Positions 60,183 to 64,000 of a DNA stretch of 64,000 nt are shown piece by piece; the stretch's first letter is position 1; each line of letters opens with the position of its first letter. The position numbers and the translations under genes are program-made. The stretch covers positions 372,001-436,000 of the forward strand of contig JBCBDX010000001.1 of assembly GCA_038529265.1 (NCBI GenBank). The letters are read 5' to 3'. This stretch comes from JBCBDX01 sp038529265 (GTDB taxonomy: Bacteria > Pseudomonadota > Alphaproteobacteria > Rhizobiales > Rhizobiaceae). The notes under the pieces are model-generated. The model worked only from the letters and a program-made list of their open reading frames with translations. It made no database searches and was not told the DNA's origin.

Positions 60183-60184
60183 AA

Positions 60185-60736
60185 TTATGGGGTGTTGTAT
60201 GGGCCTTCATCAAAGCCAACGAGCACCACTAGGTTGCGCGCTTCAGGTTCAGGCAAAACAATCTGCTCATCCTTGTAGATGAACTGTGTTGCACCTGCGC
60301 CAGGTATAACCGTGACGTCCAGTTTTCCAAGTGCGGAGTAGGGCAGGTTTTCACCTTCTTTGACAGCAACTCGAATAGGCAGGTTGAGTTGTCCACCAGT
60401 GCCTTTGGGTCCGTTCAAGACACGCCCTGCTGCAGCGACCTGCATAAACAATTGCCCATTTCTATAGCGGCATGAGCGCGTCACATCAGTAATGGCTGCT
60501 TGATAGACAACTTCGTCAGGGTTGTCCTCATTGCCATCTGTATACTGCCGAAGGATCGCTGTGCCTTCCAAAAGAGTGGGGCGTGGGCAATATGCCAGCA
60601 AGTCTGCTTCTGTGATCGCATTGTCGACATTGAGCACTTCGTCCGGCGTGCCGGTTTGGCAGGCGGACAATGCCAATGTCAGACCAAATAGTGCGGTCAC
60701 TGAACGAATTGAGTTTTTGCTGTTTGCGTATCCCAC
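60185..60736 (-). CDS. Hypothetical lipoprotein
   Basis: I do not recognise this protein of about 183 residues. The start at GTG 60736 is preceded by AGGGAG six bases upstream and gives a signal peptide with lipobox LALSAC (Cys near residue 26). An in-frame ATG at 60775 would lengthen the n-region to 13 more residues. The mature part has two further Cys (AYCPRP, RSCRYR) and beta-type segments. It lies upstream of ccrM on the same strand, and divergent from thrC. Confidence 0.68.
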   Translation of the reverse strand: MGYANSKNSIRSVTALFGLTLALSACQTGTPDEVLNVDNAITEADLLAYCPRPTLLEGTAILRQYTDGNEDNPDEVVYQAAITDVTRSCRYRNGQLFMQVAAAGRVLNGPKGTGGQLNLPIRVAVKEGENLPYSALGKLDVTVIPGAGATQFIYKDEQIVLPEPEARNLVVLVGFDEGPYNTP

Positions 60737-60922
60737 GCGAAGCTCCCTGAATGCCAATAATGCTTGTCGAAACAAGATAGGGCTAAGTTATGTTCATCCC
60801 AAACACCAATAACATCGGCGCACGGGGTTTCCGCAAGCAGTTGTTTTCGTTAAGGCTCCGGCGGAATTTGTGCAACCTCAAGTGTGCACAACACATTGTG
60901 CCTGAAACATGGACCAGCAAAC

Positions 60923-62317
60923 TTGAAATACATCAGCACCCGCGGTGACGCGCCAACTCTGGGATTTAAAGATACCGTACTGGCAGGACTTGCTGCCGAT
61001 GGCGGTTTGTACCTTCCAGAATCATATCCACAACTGAGCGCCGGCGTAATCCGGCGGATGCGTGGCAAAAGCTACGCTGAAGTGGCTATCGAGGTTATGT
61101 GGCCCTTCACCGGTGGTGAGATTGATCGTGCTACCTTCGAAAGACTGGTCAAAGAAGCCTATGCCACGTTTCGCCATCGCGCCGTTTGCCCGCTGGTTCA
61201 AATTGATAGCAACATGTTCGTCATGGAATTGTTCCACGGCCCAACGCTCGCGTTCAAAGACGTGGCAATGCAAATTATCGCAAGGCTCATGGATCACATT
61301 CTCGCTGAGCGCGATGCGCGCGCAACAATCGTTGGCGCAACATCAGGCGACACCGGTGGTGCGGCGATTGATGCGTTCGCCAATCGAGAGCGCACCGACA
61401 TGTTTATACTATTTCCGGAAGGGCGCGTATCGCCAGTCCAGCAAAGGCAAATGACATCCAATCCCGCCGCCAACATCCATGCGCTGGCAATTGACGGTAA
61501 CTTTGATGATTGTCAGGCACTGGTCAAAGAGATGTTCAATCATCGCTCCTTCCGGCAGGAAGTGCAGCTGTCAGGCGTTAACTCCATAAACTGGGCCCGC
61601 ATCATGGCCCAGATTGTTTATTATTTCACGACCGCAGTTTCCCTTGGCGCACCAGATCAGAAAGTATCCTTCAGTGTTCCAACGGGAAATTTTGGCGATA
61701 TTTTCGCCGGCTATGTTGCGAAGCTGATGGGGTTGCCGATCGACACGTTAGTGATTGCAACCAATGATAATGACATTCTGGCAAGAACACTAGCCAGCGG
61801 CGTTTATGAGAAACGCGGTGTTGTTAAAACCACATCGCCGTCCATGGATATCCAGATTTCATCGAACTTTGAGCGGCTGCTTTTTGAAGCGCATGAGCGC
61901 GACTCCACCGCTGTCCGCAACGCAATGGACAGCCTCAAACAGCAAGGCAGCTTTGCGATTGCAGAAGAGCCGTTAATGCAGATCCGCACCTCCTTCGGCG
62001 CTGGTCGTTGTGATGTTGATGAAGTGGCTGCTGAAATCGCAAATATCAAAACTGATAGTGACTATTTACTAGATCCGCACACGGCGACTGCGGTTCATGT
62101 CGGGCGAGAACTTGGTGCGCGCGATGTGCCGATGGTTGTACTTGGTACTGCCCACCCCGCCAAATTTCCTGATGCGGTAGAGGCCGCCAGCGGAAAATAT
62201 CCGGCGCTACCTTATTGGCTCAGCGATCTTATGGAGCGTGATGAACAGTATGTATCACTTTCCAACGACCTAAAAATCGTAGAAAGTCATATTCTTAAAA
62301 ATACACGCGCAGCCTAA
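60923..62317 (+). CDS. thrC: Threonine synthase
   Basis: ThrC converts phosphohomoserine to threonine with PLP. The protein has 464 residues with the natural start TTG 60923 (KYISTRGDAPTLGF), as in other rhizobial enzymes; a GTG start 39 bp upstream gives a longer form without support. The PLP Lys is in HGPTLAFKDVAMQ (about 105-117). The SGDTGGAAI phosphate loop and GNFGDIFAGYVAKLMG follow. It uses the product of the thrB gene found 9.5 kb upstream. The M16 peptidase gene follows. Confidence 0.95.
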   Translation: MKYISTRGDAPTLGFKDTVLAGLAADGGLYLPESYPQLSAGVIRRMRGKSYAEVAIEVMWPFTGGEIDRATFERLVKEAYATFRHRAVCPLVQIDSNMFVMELFHGPTLAFKDVAMQIIARLMDHILAERDARATIVGATSGDTGGAAIDAFANRERTDMFILFPEGRVSPVQQRQMTSNPAANIHALAIDGNFDDCQALVKEMFNHRSFRQEVQLSGVNSINWARIMAQIVYYFTTAVSLGAPDQKVSFSVPTGNFGDIFAGYVAKLMGLPIDTLVIATNDNDILARTLASGVYEKRGVVKTTSPSMDIQISSNFERLLFEAHERDSTAVRNAMDSLKQQGSFAIAEEPLMQIRTSFGAGRCDVDEVAAEIANIKTDSDYLLDPHTATAVHVGRELGARDVPMVVLGTAHPAKFPDAVEAASGKYPALPYWLSDLMERDEQYVSLSNDLKIVESHILKNTRAA

Positions 62318-62351
62318 AACGCGCGGATTTCGGAGGAAACGGACAATCCAT

Positions 62352-63656
62352 ATGGGTGTACAGACCACGAAACTGGCCAATGGTATCACGGTCGCGACGC
62401 AAAAGTTCGACCATGTCGAAAGTGTTTCTGTCGGCGTCTGGATCAAAGCTGGCACACGCAATGAACTGGAACATGAGCATGGCATAGCGCACATGCTCGA
62501 GCATATGGCCTTCAAAGGTACAATAAGCCGCTCGGCCCGTGATATTGCCGAGGCCATTGAAAACGTTGGTGGCGACATCAACGCCGCAACGAGCGTCGAA
62601 ACGACCTCTTATTTCGTACGGGTCTTAAAAGGTGACCTTCCACTTGCAGTTAATATTTTGGCAGACATTCTGCAGAACTCACGGTTTGATGCAGGTGAGC
62701 TGGAGCGTGAAAAACACGTTGTTTTGCAGGAGCTTGGCGCAGCTAACGACATGCCCGACGACCTCGTATTCGACTGTTTCACCGAAACAGCGTTTGCCGG
62801 TCAACCTGTCGGACGCCCGATCCTAGGCACGCGCGAAACCATTAATTCCTTCACGCCGGAAATGATCCGCGCTTACATTAGTCGTGAATATTGCGGTGAA
62901 CGCATGGTGATCTGTGCAACTGGCGCCGTCGATCATGATGATTTTGTGCGGCAGGTTGAGAGCGCATTCGCAACCTTGCCTTCAACAGTAGAAGTGACCG
63001 GCCTATCGCGTCCTGCCGCTTATGTCGGCGGAGAGTGTCGGGTGGCAAAAGACCTGCAGGATGCGCAACTGGTATTTGGTTTTGAGGGTCGCGCTTATCA
63101 CATGCGCGACTATTACGCCTCACAGGTTCTGGCGATGCTGCTTGGGGGCGGCATGTCCTCGCGGCTGTTCCAGGAAGTGCGAGAAAAGCATGGACTTTGC
63201 TATTCAATTTATGCCTTCCACTGGAGCTTCTCCGACTCTGGTGTTTTTGGTATCCATGCAGCCACCGAGCGCGATGATGTGCCTGCGTTAACCGATTTGA
63301 TTATCGGTGAGCTCCAAAAAGTGCCAGAAAATCTGGAGCAAAAGGAGTTGAACCGAGCAAGAGCGCAGTTTCGTGCAAGCTTGATGATGTCGTCTGAAAG
63401 TGCACCGGCTCGGGCGGGGCAGATAGCTCGTCAGGTTTTGCTGTTTGGACGACCCATTGATAATGAGGAGTTCTTGGCGCGGCTTGATGCGCTGACAATC
63501 GAGCGGTTGGAAGACCTTGCTTATCGCATGTTTGCCAGCGACGCGCCGACGATCGCCGCGGTCGGACCGGTTGAAAAATTGATCTCGCGCGAAGACTTTG
63601 GCTCCAATCTGGTTTCGGGGTTGCAATCGCATGTGGCAGCGGCTGTAAACTCCTGA
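62352..63656 (+). CDS. M16 family zinc peptidase (pitrilysin / processing-peptidase-like)
   Basis: The 434-residue enzyme has the inverted zinc motif HMLEHMAFKG (HxxEH, about 47-56) with the downstream Glu in HVVLQELGAANDMPDD, and the C-terminal M16 domain with the Gly-rich LLGGGMSSRLFQEVREK (about 260-276). It resembles the beta subunit of the mitochondrial processing peptidase and alphaproteobacterial PqqL/Mpp homologues; its substrates are peptides. GGAGG lies 15 bases upstream, a long spacing. Confidence 0.93.
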   Translation: MGVQTTKLANGITVATQKFDHVESVSVGVWIKAGTRNELEHEHGIAHMLEHMAFKGTISRSARDIAEAIENVGGDINAATSVETTSYFVRVLKGDLPLAVNILADILQNSRFDAGELEREKHVVLQELGAANDMPDDLVFDCFTETAFAGQPVGRPILGTRETINSFTPEMIRAYISREYCGERMVICATGAVDHDDFVRQVESAFATLPSTVEVTGLSRPAAYVGGECRVAKDLQDAQLVFGFEGRAYHMRDYYASQVLAMLLGGGMSSRLFQEVREKHGLCYSIYAFHWSFSDSGVFGIHAATERDDVPALTDLIIGELQKVPENLEQKELNRARAQFRASLMMSSESAPARAGQIARQVLLFGRPIDNEEFLARLDALTIERLEDLAYRMFASDAPTIAAVGPVEKLISREDFGSNLVSGLQSHVAAAVNS

Positions 63657-63690
63657 AATCTCGCTGATAGTCACGGCGGAGGACTGAACT

Positions 63691-64000
63691 TTGTTTGCTT
63701 TCAGCGGCCGTTCAAAAGGCGTGGTTCCCATTGAAGGTGAGCGTGTTTTCTTAAGAGAACCCGCAACGTCTGACTACAATGATTGGGCTTCCTTGCGTCT
63801 TGAGAGTCGCGCCTTTTTGGTGCCGTGGGAGCCGCGCTGGTCAGAACATGACTTATCGAAGTCAGCGTTCAAGGCAAGGTTGCGCCGTTATCGCACTGAA
63901 ATTGATGCCGGAACCGCCTATCCCTATTTCATTGTCAGGATGGAGGACGATGCAATCTTGGGAGGCATAACAATTGGTAATATTCGTCGGGGTGTCGCTC
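63691..64000 (+). CDS. GNAT family acetyltransferase, RimJ/RimL-like (truncated by window edge)
   Basis: The frame starts at TTG 63691 with CGGAGGACT eight bases upstream and stays open to the right edge (103 codons). Visible features are VPIEGERVFLREPATSDYNDWASLR near the start, then VPWEPRW and YFIVRMEDDAILGGITIGNIR, the start of the acetyl-CoA strands. It resembles RimJ-type acetyltransferases of ribosomal protein N-termini, common downstream of the M16 peptidase gene in this group. The rest is outside the window. Confidence 0.75.
   Translation, partial: MFAFSGRSKGVVPIEGERVFLREPATSDYNDWASLRLESRAFLVPWEPRWSEHDLSKSAFKARLRRYRTEIDAGTAYPYFIVRMEDDAILGGITIGNIRRGVA

Overview
The window is chromosomal DNA of an alphaproteobacterium, most likely a member of the Hyphomicrobiales (Rhizobiales). 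The evidence is the gene content and order: a cytochrome aa3 oxidase cluster ctaC-ctaD-ctaB-ctaF-ctaG-ctaE running into SURF1, ispH, thrB and rnhA; the GANTC methylase ccrM; an IalB-family protein; a DUF6101 protein; TlyA next to a TrmA-type RNA methylase; and aroC, fabI, a DnaJ protein and pdxH close together. G+C is moderate, roughly mid-50s percent by eye. Several secreted proteins and one RTX protein would suit a marine or surface-living bacterium, but I cannot name a genus. I see no prophage, insertion sequence, CRISPR array or plasmid-type gene.

Layout. 1-14275 is almost wholly on the minus strand: a DUF6101 protein, an FAD-dependent hydroxy-acid dehydrogenase, Sua5, and then the two glycyl-tRNA synthetase subunits (glyQ, glyS), separated by about 5 kb of other genes (DUF1905, small membrane protein, double CDGSH protein, fasciclin, LemA, DUF2207, VOC), followed by small hypothetical proteins and an SppA-type peptidase. 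14470-17108 (plus) is an acyl-CoA dehydrogenase/enoyl-CoA hydratase pair behind a TTTACGTAAA palindrome. 17083-30698 (mostly minus) holds RNA methylases, pirin, xseB, an HDAC-like deacylase, a chain aroC-lysE-ribB, a phosphatase, fabI and DnaJ. 30727-42949 is mixed: pdxH, an ABC-2 exporter, an XRE regulator, an aminopeptidase lipoprotein, a sirtuin, two hypothetical exported or anchored proteins, the RTX protein, MOSC, tldD, a frameshifted EcsC-like gene and ialB.

43274-51900 (plus) is the terminal oxidase and biosynthesis block. CtaC, CtaD and CtaE are oxidase subunits, CtaB supplies the haem O precursor, CtaG loads CuB and SURF1 assists haem a insertion. A strong terminator separates ctaE from SURF1. 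51905-64000 holds a LysE exporter divergent from an Lrp/AsnC regulator, a tRNA with anticodon CAT (judged to be the lysidine-type isoleucine tRNA), SIMPL and YHS proteins, mutY divergent from a DciA-like gene, ccrM with a CtrA-like box upstream, thrC, an M16 peptidase and a truncated GNAT acetyltransferase at the right edge.

Most of the window is ordinary core genome and I do not see a clear undescribed multi-gene system. The least explained stretch is 35908-39606: two uncharacterised exported or anchored proteins followed by an RTX protein whose AT-rich N-terminal segment differs from its repeats. Other points of interest are displacements from the usual rhizobial gene order (no dxs, DUF983 or smc/dsbA where I would expect them), a RibB with a degenerate GTP cyclohydrolase II domain, and several non-ATG starts.
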